From the NCBI GenBank assembly GCA_000442125.1, contig KE546984.1, forward strand, positions 124,001 through 188,000: a stretch of 64,000 nt of DNA, given 5' to 3'. Origin of the DNA: Opeltia flavorubescens. Its lineage: Eukaryota; Ascomycota; Lecanoromycetes; Teloschistales; Teloschistaceae. The notes below the pieces were generated by a model. The model made no database searches. It was not told where the DNA came from and saw nothing but the letters and a program-made list of their open reading frames with translations. Numbering within the stretch: the first letter of the stretch is position 1; every line of letters starts with the position of its first letter. Positions 33,822-45,831 of this stretch are shown here, piece by piece. Both the position numbers and the translations under genes were made by a program.

Positions 33822-35772
33822 TCAAAATCTTGCATTCGAAAATCCATCAAAAAGATTCGGATTTTCAGCAAACGGTGACATTTGAAAAGGAAGTTCGACA
33901 TTGACACTGGTGTCAAGTGACAAGTCAAGTATATCTGCCTTGTCACTGATAGCCGATGTTTGTGAAGGTTGCGATAGGTAGAGAGAATTGTCGTCGGCAA
34001 GCTGTGTTGCTGGTGCCGATAACGAAAGAGTAGGTGGGTACATCGTCTGACCACCAATGGTGGTAGATTGTGTAATCGGAATTGACTGTGCGTACGAGGG
34101 ATTAATTTCGAAGGGAAGGTTGTGATAAGCCTGAAGATCAGGTAGGGCTGGTGTTGTACCAGCAGCGTTAGTCGGAGCCTCGTCATCGTCATCTTCGTCA
34201 TCATTCAAAGGCGATGCGTTCTGCAGTACGTTCTCACGAATTTCGCGCATCCACAACTTACAGTAATCCATCGGCGGGAGTTCACCGCCGCTGGATCCTG
34301 CTCGTTTGACAGTTTCTTCGTCATTGTTCTTGCCCTTTCGGCCTTTTGGTCTCGGGTTGAAATGAGCCCTGCGGAGATGGGCAGCAGCGTTGTAGTAGGC
34401 ATTGTACTTCTTGCCTGCGAGACACTTCTTACACCCAGACAGGTAACTCTGATCGGGTGAGATGTCAATGCAAACCCAGACGGTCCGGGTCAAACTGTGC
34501 GCTTTGTTGATATGTCGACCAAGCTCATGTTCACCACGATACCCATCGGGCTTGACATTACAATGAGGGCACGGTATCTTAGGCTGCGGAGGTCGGACAT
34601 ATGGTGCTTTGGCGATCGAGACCTTGTCTTTTACTGAACCATCTGCTGATTTGACGCGAATCATATGATGCTCAGAAGAGATGCTTCGGGACATGGATGG
34701 AGCGAGAGGCTCAGCCTTTGGCGCGAGAAGCTGCAGAGATTGTTGGCTGCGAGACGAAACACGTGAGAGCGATAGTGGGTGGGCATCTATTGAACACGTG
34801 CGTTGGATTTGCGAGGTGGGCGAAGAGGATGATTGGGATGAAGACATGGAAGGTACGAGCAGAGACTGTTGTGACGCTTCCGGAACTGCACCACCAGTGA
34901 AATCGAGTAGGTGAGTGTTGTTGATGGCTGGCGAAGTCTTATCAGTATGGTAATTCATGGTGGATGCTTGATTGTCATGAGCAAAGGATTCGAAGCTTGA
35001 GCTTGCGTTTGAAGCTTGTGATTTCAATCTCAACATGTTCAAACCCTCACAAACCGTGTTACCAAAATGACTGTTTGATCGACTCATGCCTGTGCTCGTG
35101 AGGACTGTTGGATTGGTCGATTGAGTGGTCATAGGTGTGGACGGTGATCGAGAATAGGTCGACGAGGTGCCAAAAGAGTTGTATTGCTGGGCAATTGGGA
35201 CAGCTGGAGACGTAGTTGATTCGACCTTAGAGTAGAAGTCTTTGGGATCGTTATACTCCGTCACAGGGATATGAACGGGCATCCGACCATTTGAAGTTCT
35301 CCTGGCCTTAATTGTATAGTTGCTGAAGGGTTCATTTTTGTCGGTGTTGAAGCTGTGTAGGGACGAGGATGGGACGGTGTTGCTCGTGCTCGAGAAGGGG
35401 GAAGGACCCTTGTGGGAATCGTTGGTGCGCTTTCGGCTCATTGGGACAGCAGGTTGAGCAGAATGCTTTGCTTGATCCATGTTCTGGCATGCTGTGTTTT
35501 CCTGTTGATGGATGAGTCTCGATAGGGCAGTGTTCAGTGGCACAACATACCGATTGTTCACGCTTCATCCTCGGGGCTGATGTACTTGGTTGATGTCGGG
35601 GTGTTGTTTCATCTTGTACGGGTGTACCGAGGATGGAGTGGAACTGGCCTGTCTGTGCCGCCCATTTCTGTTGCAGCTCATCTTCAGCCAGACCTGGGTT
35701 ATTCATCCAGAATAGTGCCTTCTCCTGCTCAAACACCTTCATCAGTAAGGTGAGACTGGACGTGGCAGCCAT
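33822..35772 (-). CDS. Zinc-finger transcription factor (atypical C2H2, DUF7896-like)
   Basis: Exon 1 35551-35772, intron 35502-35550 (49 bp), exon 2 33822-35501; 633 residues. A long Ser/Thr/Gln/Pro-rich N-terminal half (~330 residues) contains short basic clusters (SRKRTND, IKARRTS). The DNA-binding part holds IPCPHCNVKPDGYRGEHEL-GRHINKAH (C-x2-C and H-x4-H) and a second Cys/His unit, GCKKCLAGKKYNAYYNAAAH followed by LRRAHFNPRPKGRKGK. The pairing of an H-rich finger with the YNAYYNAAAHLRRAH block is what I recall for the fungal DUF7896 regulators. An acidic stretch (NDDEDDDDEAP) and a Ser/Thr-rich tail may activate transcription. Nuclear. Targets unknown. Confidence 0.85.
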
Positions 35773-38336
35773 TGTTGGGCAAGGCTGAGGCAAGCTTTCG
35801 AATGCGTCTCCAGTCTCGATTGATTCGTTTGAGAGTGAACAGCAAGAATAGAGTTTGTGAGAAGATGGGAGAGTGCAATCAAGAAGAGGGAGAAGACAAG
35901 GCGAAGAATGGGAAGTGGTTTGCAGCTGTGGTGGTTATGAAGGCAAGCAGGATGAGCGACGAGGCTCCCAGGATCTCATTCGGTGTCGAAAACAGGAAGC
36001 CTGCGGAAGTTGCGATGGTCGTACATGAGGCGACAGCATTACCAGGGAGTCTGACCGGCTCTGGTTCCTAGAGGCTGCACTCTGTGGACAGGGTCATCTT
36101 ACTGGCACAGTAAAACGAAGCAGCAAATGAAACTCGTCTGCACCTCTGACTCGTCCATGTCGTCCTACCAGGGAGATTTTCCGCTTGTCTGTTTTGGGAA
36201 AGGCGCTTCGAGCGGAAAGGGAAACATCGAGCGGGCTGACGACGAGACGTCTTTCTTCAACGACGACAACAATAGCCGGCTGCAACGACACCTACTCGCA
36301 CTCTCTTCTGCCCCGCTCTTCACCGGGCTGCCCACCTGGATATGACCTCTACCACACCACCGCACCCCGTCCCTTTTGATCATGCAGCTTGCAGCAGCTG
36401 CAGAATCATAATGCACTAATCAATCGCCCCACGACGCCCGATGCATCCAGGCGCCGGTCCTCACGTGCGGCTGTCCTATCCAGAGTAGAGCCCACGCTTT
36501 GCTTTGCACTAAGGTATGTACCTTGCACTTCCGGCCCTTTTACCGGAGCATCCATCTTGCTAGAGTAGTATTGCAGTTTCTCGCGCCCTCCACACTTAAA
36601 CAACCTCCTCCGACTACCTTTGATGGTGTCTGGATCTGCCAAATTATTTGTCCAACACCCTAACTTTCATAGCCTAAATCCAAGGTCACTTGGCGGTCTT
36701 GATGATTGGTCAATCTTGACATACCTTTCCGAGCCTTCAGCATTCACCGAGCCGTCTTCCATCCACGGCCACACCCATGGCATTAGGCAGCAAGGCTACA
36801 CAGATCGCCTGATTTATCTTTCCCCGGTTGGAAACTCTCGCCTGCTCCCGCTGGTCTCAATCTCGACTTGATCTCGGGCGCTGTGAGTATGTCATTTTAG
36901 AAATCGCAATGATACTCGTCAGGAGAAAAACGATATGTACAAATAGCGACATGTTACTTGCTTAGAGTGATTTGACCATAGATCTTCCACCAGAGATGAT
37001 TGGCTGATCTTTTTTGTTAAGCTTTGTCCCATTCTCGTATCAGCAGATTTCTTGATTCCGAGTTCAATCGGCAGAGCTACGCTAATGTATAGGATCCAAA
37101 ATAATCCCTCATCACGACAACAAGAAGCTGCCGCTGTAATCGACTAGCGTTGATCGCCCGGATCAATCCTTCGCTATGCTTACCGAAACTAGTCAAAGCT
37201 CTCCGTAGGCTTGCATCTACGTGGCTCGAGGAAGCAGTCGGAGGATCTTTCTGATTTGCAACAGATTGATCAGCGCCATTCAACATGATCAATTTCACAT
37301 ACAGGATTGCTCAAGATCCGTACTTTCAGATGCAAAGGTTTGATATGTTCTTTTTCCTTTGATTCAAGAAGCGCCGTTTCGGTTGCCAACATTGATGATT
37401 CACAAAAACGACACCACGAATAGAAGACTTCTCAAAGCCGTTTGTTTCTGGACACCGAAGTTATTGACGCCGTGTGCATCGACCCCACAATATTTCAACG
37501 CTTTTGCAGTCATTGTCCCATAGCGTTGGTTGCATATGCACCTTTTTAATTTGACGAACTCATGACCCCTTTTCCGCACGACCACGGCGGCCATGGTTTT
37601 ATTGACCAAGTGAAAGTCGGTACCTTCCGGTTTTAAAAACATGAGTTCGTCCACATCTAGACCCCACATGGGGAATCTCCCGAACGCCATCGCGGTAAGA
37701 AAGCGAGTCCTCATGCAAGTCATGCTAATTCCTCGTATACTGCCAAGGCCTTCATGAGGCAGGTGCTTCTACAGCTCAGGTACCAAGTCGGCGCGGAGCA
37801 TCCACCACATCTGACTACAAAATGAACTATTGGCTTTAGAGACGCGACCAGCGGCTTCTAGACCAATCAGTCTTATACTCTGTTGTGTACACACTGATCC
37901 GTTAGTGAGCTGAGATACTCACGTGGGATTTTGAATCCAATATTTTGTACATGAAGCTATCCTGACTCTCCAGATTCGGATCAGGTCTGATGGTGGTGTA
38001 ATTTCGGTTACTTTGTTGACCTAATTCGCATGACTTTGAGATAGGATGTCAGAAGGTAAGTTGAGCCTTCCTTTCGTCTATAAAAACCTTGTCGGCCGAT
38101 GCTGTTGAAGGTATCTACCATTGAGCGATCAGAATCCACTTTCTTTCATCGAACCACCTGGAAATAGGGAGGTAGGAGTTTCCCTCTTTCTGCCTGCTCT
38201 AAGGAGCCCCCGAGAAACAGCATTACCCCTTTAATCATTCTTTGGATATTTTCTCCTCTCGGTAGAGTTACCAGTTGGGCTTTCGTTCTTCTGTAACCTC
38301 GATATATCCGCTTCATTTGCGGAGCCTACTTTGATC
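35773..38336. other. Intergenic stretch, 2.6 kb
   Basis: Divergent promoters of the zinc-finger gene and the galactose oxidase gene. A minus-strand frame at 37400-37723 (107 codons) has no support beyond being open. Nothing else recognised apart from the TATA-like box at 38079. Confidence 0.45.
38079..38086 (+). promoter_or_regulatory. TATA-like box upstream of the galactose oxidase gene
   Basis: TATAAAAA about 250 bases before the oxidase ATG. The spacing implies a 5' leader of roughly 200 bases if it is used. Assigned by sequence alone. Confidence 0.4.
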
Positions 38337-40274
38337 ATGTGGCGCTTCCTTATCCCTACATTAGTGGCATTTGCATCATTTGCAGCCACACAGACAGTCA
38401 CAGATCGAACGGGATGGACTGTCTCCGTCGACAGCTTCCAACCAGGCAATGAAGCTACCTATGTCTTAGATGGCAGCACTGGAACCATCTGGCACACACA
38501 ATGGACTCCTACCAACGCAGCACTACCCCATCAGATCACCATTGATATGAAGAAGACAGTCAATGTAAACGGTTTGAACTATTTACCGCGCCAAGACGGA
38601 AATAGCAATGGCAATATTGGCCAACATACCATCGAGGTCAGCTTAGACGGGACGACATACACTAAAGTAGCTTCTGGAACTTATCTCGACGACAGCTCTC
38701 TCAAATCAACGCCATTCACTACCACACAAGCCCGATATGTTCGCCTGTCAGCTCAGACGGAAGCAGGAGGCCGTGGTCCATGGACGAGTGCGGCAGAGAT
38801 CAACATCCTTTCATCAGCAACGTACACAAAACCGGCGACTAGTGGTGGGATCTGGGGCTCCACCATCGACTTTCCCATTATACCCGCTGCTGCAGCAGTG
38901 CTTACCAGTGGCAAAATACTCATGTGGTCCTCCTACAAGCCAACGGATTTTGGTGGAGGAAGTGGATCTGGCACTACATATACTGCCATTTATGACCCCG
39001 CGGTTGGGACTGTTACCCAGCGCATCGTGACGAATACTCAGCATGATATGTTCTGCCCTGGGATATCACTTATCTCCAATGGCCGCGTCTTCGTGACGGG
39101 CGGCAATGACGCCCCCAAGCTTAGCATTTACGACGGAACGAACTGGAACCAAGGTCAGAACATGCAAATTGCGCGCGGTTATCAATCGTCCGCAACACTT
39201 TCGAATGGTAATGTCTTCACCATCGGCGGATCCTGGAGTGGCGGTCAAGGCAATAAGAATGGAGAAGTCTGGTCCGCAGCTTCAAACACTTGGTCGCTCC
39301 TCAGTGGCTGTCCAGTTGCACCAATGCTTACAGCAGACGCCGCAGGCGTCTACCGTGCCGACAATCATGGATGGCTCTTTGGATGGAAAAGTGGTTCAGT
39401 CTTTCAAGCGGGTCCCAGCAAAGCGATGAATTGGTACACGGCTACGGGCACAGGAGCTCAAAAGCCTGCTGGACTCCGCGGCACTGATCCAGACGCAATG
39501 AACGGTAATGCCATCATGTATGACGCTGTCAACGGCAAGATTCTGACCGTCGGCGGGGCGCCAAATTACCAGGACAACTCTGCAACTGCAAATGCCCGAG
39601 TTATCACTATCGGCGCTGCCGGAACCACTGCCAGCGTGGCTACAGTAAATTCCATGGTAAACGCACGAGCTTTCCACAACAGCGTCGTGATGCCAGATGG
39701 AAAAGTCCTTGTCGTAGGCGGGGAAGGATACCCGGTTCCTTTCTCAGACGACACAACTGTCTTGACTCCTGAACTCTACAACCCTGCAACCTCATCATTC
39801 ACCAGCGTCAACCCTATCTCAGTCCCCCGTAACTACCATAGCTGGGCCCTCCTCATGCCAGACGCCCAGGTCATTTCGGGAGGTGGTGGTCTCTGCGGAG
39901 GATGCGCTACCAACCATCCCAATGCGCAGATCTACACTCCAGCATACCTTTACAACGCCGATGGCTCGAAGGCAACGAGACCAGTCATCAACAGTGTCAG
40001 CGCTACGAGTGTTGCACCTGGAGCTACTATCACCGTTACTACCAACACAGCTGTTACGGGTTTCTCCTTGATCAGATACGGCTCTGGGACTCACAGTGTC
40101 AATACTGACCAGCGGAGAGTTCCCTTGACACCAACGGCGACGAGTGGGACTACGTATACGTTGAAGTTACCGAGTGATTCTGGGATTTTGCTTCCGGGGG
40201 CTTGGATGGTTTTCGTGCTTAATTCACAAGGCACGCCGAGTGTCGCTAAAACGATCACTGTGAGCCCTACCTAG
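38337..40274 (+). CDS. Secreted galactose oxidase (AA5 copper-radical oxidase) with N-terminal CBM32-like domain
   Basis: 645 residues, single exon, starting at MWRFLIPTLVAFASFAATQT (signal peptide). Residues ~22-160 are a discoidin/CBM32-type sugar-binding domain (GNEATYVLDGSTGTIWHTQW through YVRLSAQTEAGGRGPW). The Kelch propeller follows and a C-terminal immunoglobulin-like domain closes the protein. Every copper-site residue of the Fusarium enzyme has a counterpart: C240 (HDMFCPG) for the thioether Cys, Y282 (ARGYQSS) for the cross-linked Tyr, W300 (GSWSGG) for the stacking Trp, Y500 and H501 (NYHSW), and H586 (GTHSVNTDQRR). Spacing Y282-W300 (18) and Y500-H586 (86) equals that of the known enzyme. 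It oxidises galactose C6-OH to an aldehyde and makes H2O2. Keeping Trp at 300 favours true galactose oxidase activity over the alcohol-oxidase subgroup. Confidence 0.95.
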   Translation: MWRFLIPTLVAFASFAATQTVTDRTGWTVSVDSFQPGNEATYVLDGSTGTIWHTQWTPTNAALPHQITIDMKKTVNVNGLNYLPRQDGNSNGNIGQHTIEVSLDGTTYTKVASGTYLDDSSLKSTPFTTTQARYVRLSAQTEAGGRGPWTSAAEINILSSATYTKPATSGGIWGSTIDFPIIPAAAAVLTSGKILMWSSYKPTDFGGGSGSGTTYTAIYDPAVGTVTQRIVTNTQHDMFCPGISLISNGRVFVTGGNDAPKLSIYDGTNWNQGQNMQIARGYQSSATLSNGNVFTIGGSWSGGQGNKNGEVWSAASNTWSLLSGCPVAPMLTADAAGVYRADNHGWLFGWKSGSVFQAGPSKAMNWYTATGTGAQKPAGLRGTDPDAMNGNAIMYDAVNGKILTVGGAPNYQDNSATANARVITIGAAGTTASVATVNSMVNARAFHNSVVMPDGKVLVVGGEGYPVPFSDDTTVLTPELYNPATSSFTSVNPISVPRNYHSWALLMPDAQVISGGGGLCGGCATNHPNAQIYTPAYLYNADGSKATRPVINSVSATSVAPGATITVTTNTAVTGFSLIRYGSGTHSVNTDQRRVPLTPTATSGTTYTLKLPSDSGILLPGAWMVFVLNSQGTPSVAKTITVSPT

Positions 40275-41049
40275 TAAACTTTTATGATCTGGGGGATGAA
40301 GATGATGTCATGAGGGTATGGATGCTGTATTTCCTGTATGGTTGTTTAAGGCGAAAAGATTTGGTAATGGCTTCCCTGTATAGGCGAGTAAGTAGTGTTT
40401 ATTGTGTAATGTATAACAATCAATACTATTTTCCATACCAATATACTATTTTTCTTCGACATCTATTGATTTGTTTCAATGATACATGGTACGCATGGAT
40501 GATTGTCGGGAGCGTCGATGATGAAATTTATGTCTGATAGTGAGTAGGGTATTGTAGTCTACAAAACCTCCTTCAACTAAACCGATGTATCGATATTTGT
40601 AAATTACGAGAAAATCTGGAATTTCAAATCATTATTATACTGGATTAGTAGGAGGTGGTAGTAGAGATGATGATTCCGCTCCCTTTTTTCGTCTAGGTTT
40701 GAACAGCTGGAACATGCTCTTTCGAAGATCAGCTCGGAGTCACCCCAACCTTGGAGCTCTGTGCTCTCGAATCGCATTAGTACCCTGTAATTCGACACCT
40801 CGATGTTTCAGCTTGTCATTCTTCACGGTGCCAAAGCTTGTTCTCCTCGATGAAAATCATTTAAAAGCGTTGTAGGAAAAAGTTGTCGACAACTATTCGG
40901 CTACTAGCGTCTTGGCGCCAATGGTCTGATAACTTACTCAGAATGCTTTGATTCGGAGCTGAATAGTAGTAGTATATCCTAGTTCCCTGAATACTATCAT
41001 TGATGGTAATGACCCCCAAACCGAGCAATACTCGGTAACATATCTCATT
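40275..41049. other. Intergenic stretch, no gene seen
   Basis: AT-rich 3' flank of the oxidase gene and promoter of the AdipoR-family gene. Only short frames. Confidence 0.5.
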
Positions 41050-42098
41050 ATGAACTCTACACTCCGCGCCAGAAGACCCGAAACAACCGTGAGTCAAAGT
41101 CCCGACGTTCCTAAGGCTTCCCAGAAGGCGAACACAACCTGCCTGACATGGGAACAATTACCCGAGTGGGCAAAAGACAACGAGTACATCCAAGGTGGGT
41201 TCAGGCCCATATCGAATTCATACCATGACTGCCTCGAAAGTTGTTTCTATGTGCACAACGAGACGGGCAACATATATAGCCATCTCCTGGCTACAATCTG
41301 GATGCTTTCATTACCGGCATATTTCTATCCGTATGCCAAAACCCATTATCATGAAGCGGATGTAGACGATTTCATCATATTCGGCCTTTTCTTCCTTGGA
41401 GGCGCCATTTGCTTTGCTCTATCTACCGCATACCATACCTTGTCCAACCATTCGCACTTAATTCATGATGCATATCTTCGGCTCGATCTCCTCGGCATAA
41501 GTATCGTCACAGCCGTTTGTTTCCCACCAGGAATGTGGTACACCTTTCCTTGCCTAGCACGAAGTACGAAGGTGTTCTGGGTCTCAGTACGTATTCCCTG
41601 GATCATGGTTCAACGTGAGCTTTTGCGGCTGATGTCTTGCGCTTTCTCAAGCTTGACCTTGCCGCTCAACTTTTGGCTGCCGTCACTGTACTCTTCGTTC
41701 CGCGCTTTCGACAGCCTTCCTACCGAGTCATTCGCGGCATACTGTTTTCCTTTATGGCCTCTTCTGCCTTTTATCGTTTCATCGCCGCATGCTTCATCCA
41801 CGGCTACAGACGCGTAAATGACGAGGCCGGTGCCAATCGACATCTACTCACGATCTTGACATATTTATGTGCGGTGACAATCTATGCCGTGGGTCATCAT
41901 TGAACTTCTTCATTTTTCACAGATTGATAGACATTGAACCATCAGACACATATCCCCGAGAAGTGGCGCCCTGGAGCATTTGATCGATGGGGTCAATCAC
42001 ATCAAATTTTCCATACTCTGATGGCTGTGGGTCTAACGATTCACTTCTCAGCATTTGCTAAGGCCTTCAATCATGTGCATACTGTCAAACAGTGCTAA
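41050..42098 (+). CDS. AdipoR/Izh-family (PAQR, haemolysin III-like) seven-TM protein
   Basis: Exons 41050-41586, 41652-41888 and 41946-42098 give 308 residues in continuous frame. PAQR motifs are in order: LPEWAKDNEYIQGGFRP, SCFYVHNETGNIYSHLLA, STAYHTLSNHS (metal-site His), LDLLGIS and, in the last exon, GQSHQIFHTLMAVG with the paired His (H-x3-H) of the zinc site. About seven TM helices. The C-terminal exon is only found by splicing over a GTGGGT donor; reading on instead gives an early stop. Fungal members act in zinc, sterol and lipid homeostasis and are related to ceramidase-type hydrolases. Confidence 0.92.
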
Positions 42099-42878
42099 GT
42101 CAGGGCTCCTTTGCCCGCGAAGATACTGAATCCCATCCAATCTACAAAATCACCGTCGAGCTGTGCTTTGTAGGAGCACTGAAGGATCTCTCCGCTGATC
42201 AAGCAGCTGAGCTACATTAGTGCTTTTATCCGGGGTACCAGTGATCATGGAAGTCCCTAATTCATGTTCATTCTAATTATTACCGGTTCTGGAAGATCAA
42301 CATATTTCCATGGCCATTGTCGTAGTTGGATCATCCTGTGGTTTCCTGTTGTTATTTTCATCCTTTCTTTCTCTTTTCGGCAAATCAACATACACAGCAG
42401 AACGTGTTATGAGACTACTGCGCATAACGTTCATGCAGAATACTGGCATATCGGTACATCGATTCATGCTGGACTCGAATGGCCTTGTTTCAAGGGCCGA
42501 TGTTTCTGTTTGAGGCTGGCCGTCTCTTACGTGTCGCATCGTTACCCCATGACTGTTGACGAAAAGTTTGGATGACCTGCCTTCAGTTATCCATGCGCTT
42601 AACACGGGATGCCGATGGAGTTGAACACCTTCTGAGGAGATGCTAACATTTTTGATTTCTCGCAATCCGCATGCGAAAGCTAATCGCTGCAGCCCCTCCC
42701 TGGTCAGTGTTCCTGGCCTATCTGTTGTTTGTCTCATCGGAACCTTTCTCTGGAATCTACGCTATGAATCGAAAACATCACCTCCTCATTGTCAATGGAG
42801 ATGTTACGTGAGACATCTGCCAAAGTAAGTCATGCAAGATTGATCGGAGTTCTTTAGCTATGAAGGAGAAAGATTGAG
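42099..42878. repeat. Intergenic, holds a segment (42640-42780) repeated at 44550-44720
   Basis: From ATGCGAAAGCTAATCGC at about 42671 the + strand resembles the stretch from ATGCGAAAGCTGATCGCC at about 44565; both continue with a TCAGTGTTCCTGG block and later a CTCA-CGGAACC block. In the first copy this opens a short frame (MRKLIAAAPPWSVFLAYLLF...) like a signal peptide; in the second that frame stops after ten codons. Likely remnant 5' ends of a gene duplicated together with the neighbouring SET gene. Confidence 0.5.
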
Positions 42879-44048
42879 TCAATCTAATGTGAAAACAACG
42901 CAATCCATATCTGCCTGAAGAAACACCATATATATCTTGCAACAACGCCATGATTCCCAACCTATCGACCTTGCAATACCGAGCCCCATCTCAATTACCG
43001 GCTCTTTCGCAAGGCCTGAGCGCGGCAAGTCTACGTGAGTAGCCTTCCAATGTAGATCCAATGTAGATCTAACCTCGGCGGTATCTGCCCCAATACAGAG
43101 AATTTCCAGTTCCAATCTCGCACGAGCTGCTTTCAATCCCTCTTCGCGACATGTCTGGGCATCATGAAGGGCATCCTAATTTTTATCGCGCTCTCTGATA
43201 TTCCAATCCGCCAATTTCCCTTGGGCAGTTGCCAGATTGGGGTACTTGGGTCCCTTTTCGCGAAGTTCATCAACTACTTTAGTAAGAGTCGAGTTTTGGA
43301 AATATCTCCTACCTCTCGGGTCATTCGCATTCATTCGCACCGCGTTCTCCTTCACTCTTATCATTCCTCTATCTTGTTCGAGTAGACTGTCAGGCTCGCA
43401 CACCGGACAGAGACACCAGAAGTCGTAAGCTTGATTTAGCCCTCTGCGTCGTTCAGCTCTCGGTTCAACGCAGTGTTGGCATTGATAGTTGACTAAAATC
43501 TCTTCGCCTATCCTAATGTCTTTGATTGCGTGGACTGTGAGAAGGCCTCAAACTCCTCTACGGATCTGGGCGTCTGGGTTGTAGTTAAACCACGCGTTAT
43601 GATCGCATGAATGATTGAAGCGGGACGCTCTTAAGAATATCCCTTGCTGGGACGTATGATTATTGGCGTTCACCGTCATCTGAAAATTTTTGCCTTCGAA
43701 TCGGATTTTGTCACTATTCTGACGATTGGGAAAGGGGTTGTTCAAATTTCGGAAATCGCGCTTCTGGGCGTATGACAAGCTGTTGAATGCTTGTCTGAAT
43801 CTAGCAAAAGTGGCATTCGACCACGCCTGCTTCTCAACGTCCTCGACTGAGAAAAGCGGTCGTTCCGCATGAATAAGAGTTCCGGGTGAGATACTTCTTG
43901 ATGCTACGCAACCTAGGCCTTTTCTCGCGATCGGGACAATGTCGAAGAGCGGTGGTGGTGAATAATCTTGTGTGGGTACTAGGTTAAGATTCGCACATGC
44001 TGCATTGACCTCGACCCTCTCTGCCTCAGAAAGATCTCTGAGTGGCAT
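42879..44048 (-). pseudogene. SET-domain gene copy, interrupted by two in-frame stops
   Basis: Colinear with the intact SET gene at 45832-46923. From MPLRDLSEAERVEVNAAC the frame runs through GCVASRSISPGTLIHAERPL, the catalytic-core motif FNHSCDHNAWFNYNPD, then a TGA (43548-43550), then in the same frame AIKDIRIGEEILVNYQCQHC, the Cys-rich post-SET part (CLCPVC), a TAG (43176-43178), and again in frame REEGLKAARARLELEILCIG. There is no frameshift. The TGA cannot sit in a normal intron: the nearest GT...AG pair would be about 31 bp. So the gene is either a young pseudogene or encodes only a truncated product. The intact partner suggests tandem duplication followed by decay of this copy. Confidence 0.8.
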
Positions 44049-45831
44049 GCTGTGATCCTAGACTTCTGGATCAGGAAAGATATTGAGAGGTTCGACAAAT
44101 TGGTTTTTGGAGACGATATTCTTGATTGATGGATTGAATGGTGGGTTTGCTGAACAATCGATTGAGGAAGGCAGGATCTCCGCCCATATAAAGAAGTTGC
44201 ACAACTACTGTTGACTCTCGCATCAAACGACGAACAAAGGATGTTTCTCATGCCGCCTAGGAAATCCTAGAAACATTGCCACTGCCGTCGAAAAGAGACC
44301 ATTGCGGACGCTGAAACGCTGTCTCAAGCGATATTCCGACCTTCTAGAAGCCATTGCCTGCAGCTTTCCGAGGTGAGCTACAATATCTGAGACATTAAGA
44401 ATGTTCATTGGAACACGATCCTTTGTTCAAGATATATTTGGCGGAAGCCGAAACACTACAGTGACTCAGATAATTTGCTATATCCAACAGATGCAGTAGG
44501 TATCTCAGACCAGGAATTACTCTTTGGAAAGAAGCTACCATATGTCAGCCTTTCCGATCAACAATATGCGAAAGCTGATCGCCATATCCGTTCCATAGTC
44601 AGTGTTCCTGGTCTTTGACAATGGAAGTATCTGAGATACTTGATGTTAGTCTCAACGGAACCTTGCACCATGCTGTTCCATTTCAACGCTATTGATAAGA
44701 ATCAGTCTTTTCTCTACGTGGAACCTGGTCTCACGTAACAGAGGTTTCGGGTCAATACCGCTCAAACGGATCTAAGCGATATTGCTACGAGCAAGGAAAT
44801 CCCAGAATCTAATATTGCTGCTCCGCAAGGAATGGAGCCGCCTGTAGGCCTTGCTGAAACGATCCACCAGATTGCCCCAGAGCTTCCCATACATGATCTG
44901 CTGGGCTTCTCTCTGTATACTCAACGGGCGAGCTAATTTACTCTTTGGATCTGAATACGGAGCAGAACCTTCCCAGTTTCCCCACCTGAGGGCGCCTAAG
45001 ATCTTTAGAGAATATTGAAGAAGCAGATCTTAGGGGCCAAGCGAGAACTCGGTTCAATTCTGTTACCTTTAAGGTGATCAAGCGAACTCTCTGGAACGTG
45101 CATTCATCAAGAGTCGCTGACTCCAGGAGGCCTGTACAGTTCGATGACATTTGTCATTGTTCGATGTTCCAGTCATTTCGCCCCTTCTACTGTCAACGAT
45201 ACAATAACCGCAGGCAGACATACTCGATCCTCTATTCCGCATCACGCTCAACAAAGAAAAGCGCACATCGATACACCGGTCTCGCCATGAATCGAAAGCC
45301 GTAGCATCAGAGTCGATGCTGCCGGCCTAGGGGTCATATCTCGCTCAGTCCTCGCACGGTGCCCGGTGCTGTGACTATAACAGTTAACACTCTCTATCCA
45401 TCAAATTTGGTGGTTCTAGCCGCAAAGATACTATATTTTCTGCATTATTCCCGCCGATGATAGGGTTCCATTAATGTCAAACGCTAGGAAGTCAGGCTTC
45501 ATCCAACTACCAATCGGTTAATCATGGTACATGTAATGCCACTTGATTGAAATTATATGCAAGCTATTCCTGTTGTCCCTGAGTATTGTACCCGGCCTCG
45601 AGCAATGGACTCAACTACAATTTCTATTTATCTTGCTTGAACATCGCTTTGAATTGCTCGAGCATCGACTGTCAATAACAGAAGCCTGTCGTCCCTCTAC
45701 ATGGATCAAATTCCAGGCGAGTGAGCTTAACAGATCAATAACGCTCAGATGAATCTAAGCAAGGAAAATATAATCGGACAAATTCCAAATCGTAGATAAA
45801 AGCAAGGTTCTCCATCTTATTTCCAACGCCA
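44049..45831. repeat. Spacer between the two SET copies with a duplicated flank (44550-44720)
   Basis: Contains the second copy of the segment described at 42640-42780. No intact gene; minus-strand frames at 44223-44408 and 44938-45150 are short and featureless. The spacer is longer than the matching region beyond the other SET copy, so further rearrangement has occurred. Confidence 0.45.

Noticed and set aside
37400-37723. 107-codon minus-strand frame
   Set aside because: Ordinary composition, no motif, no splice context; likely chance.
43520-43565. Idea that the first stop of the SET copy lies within an intron
   Set aside because: The only nearby GT and AG are about 31 bases apart, below the usual fungal minimum, and the frame continues in register after the stop.
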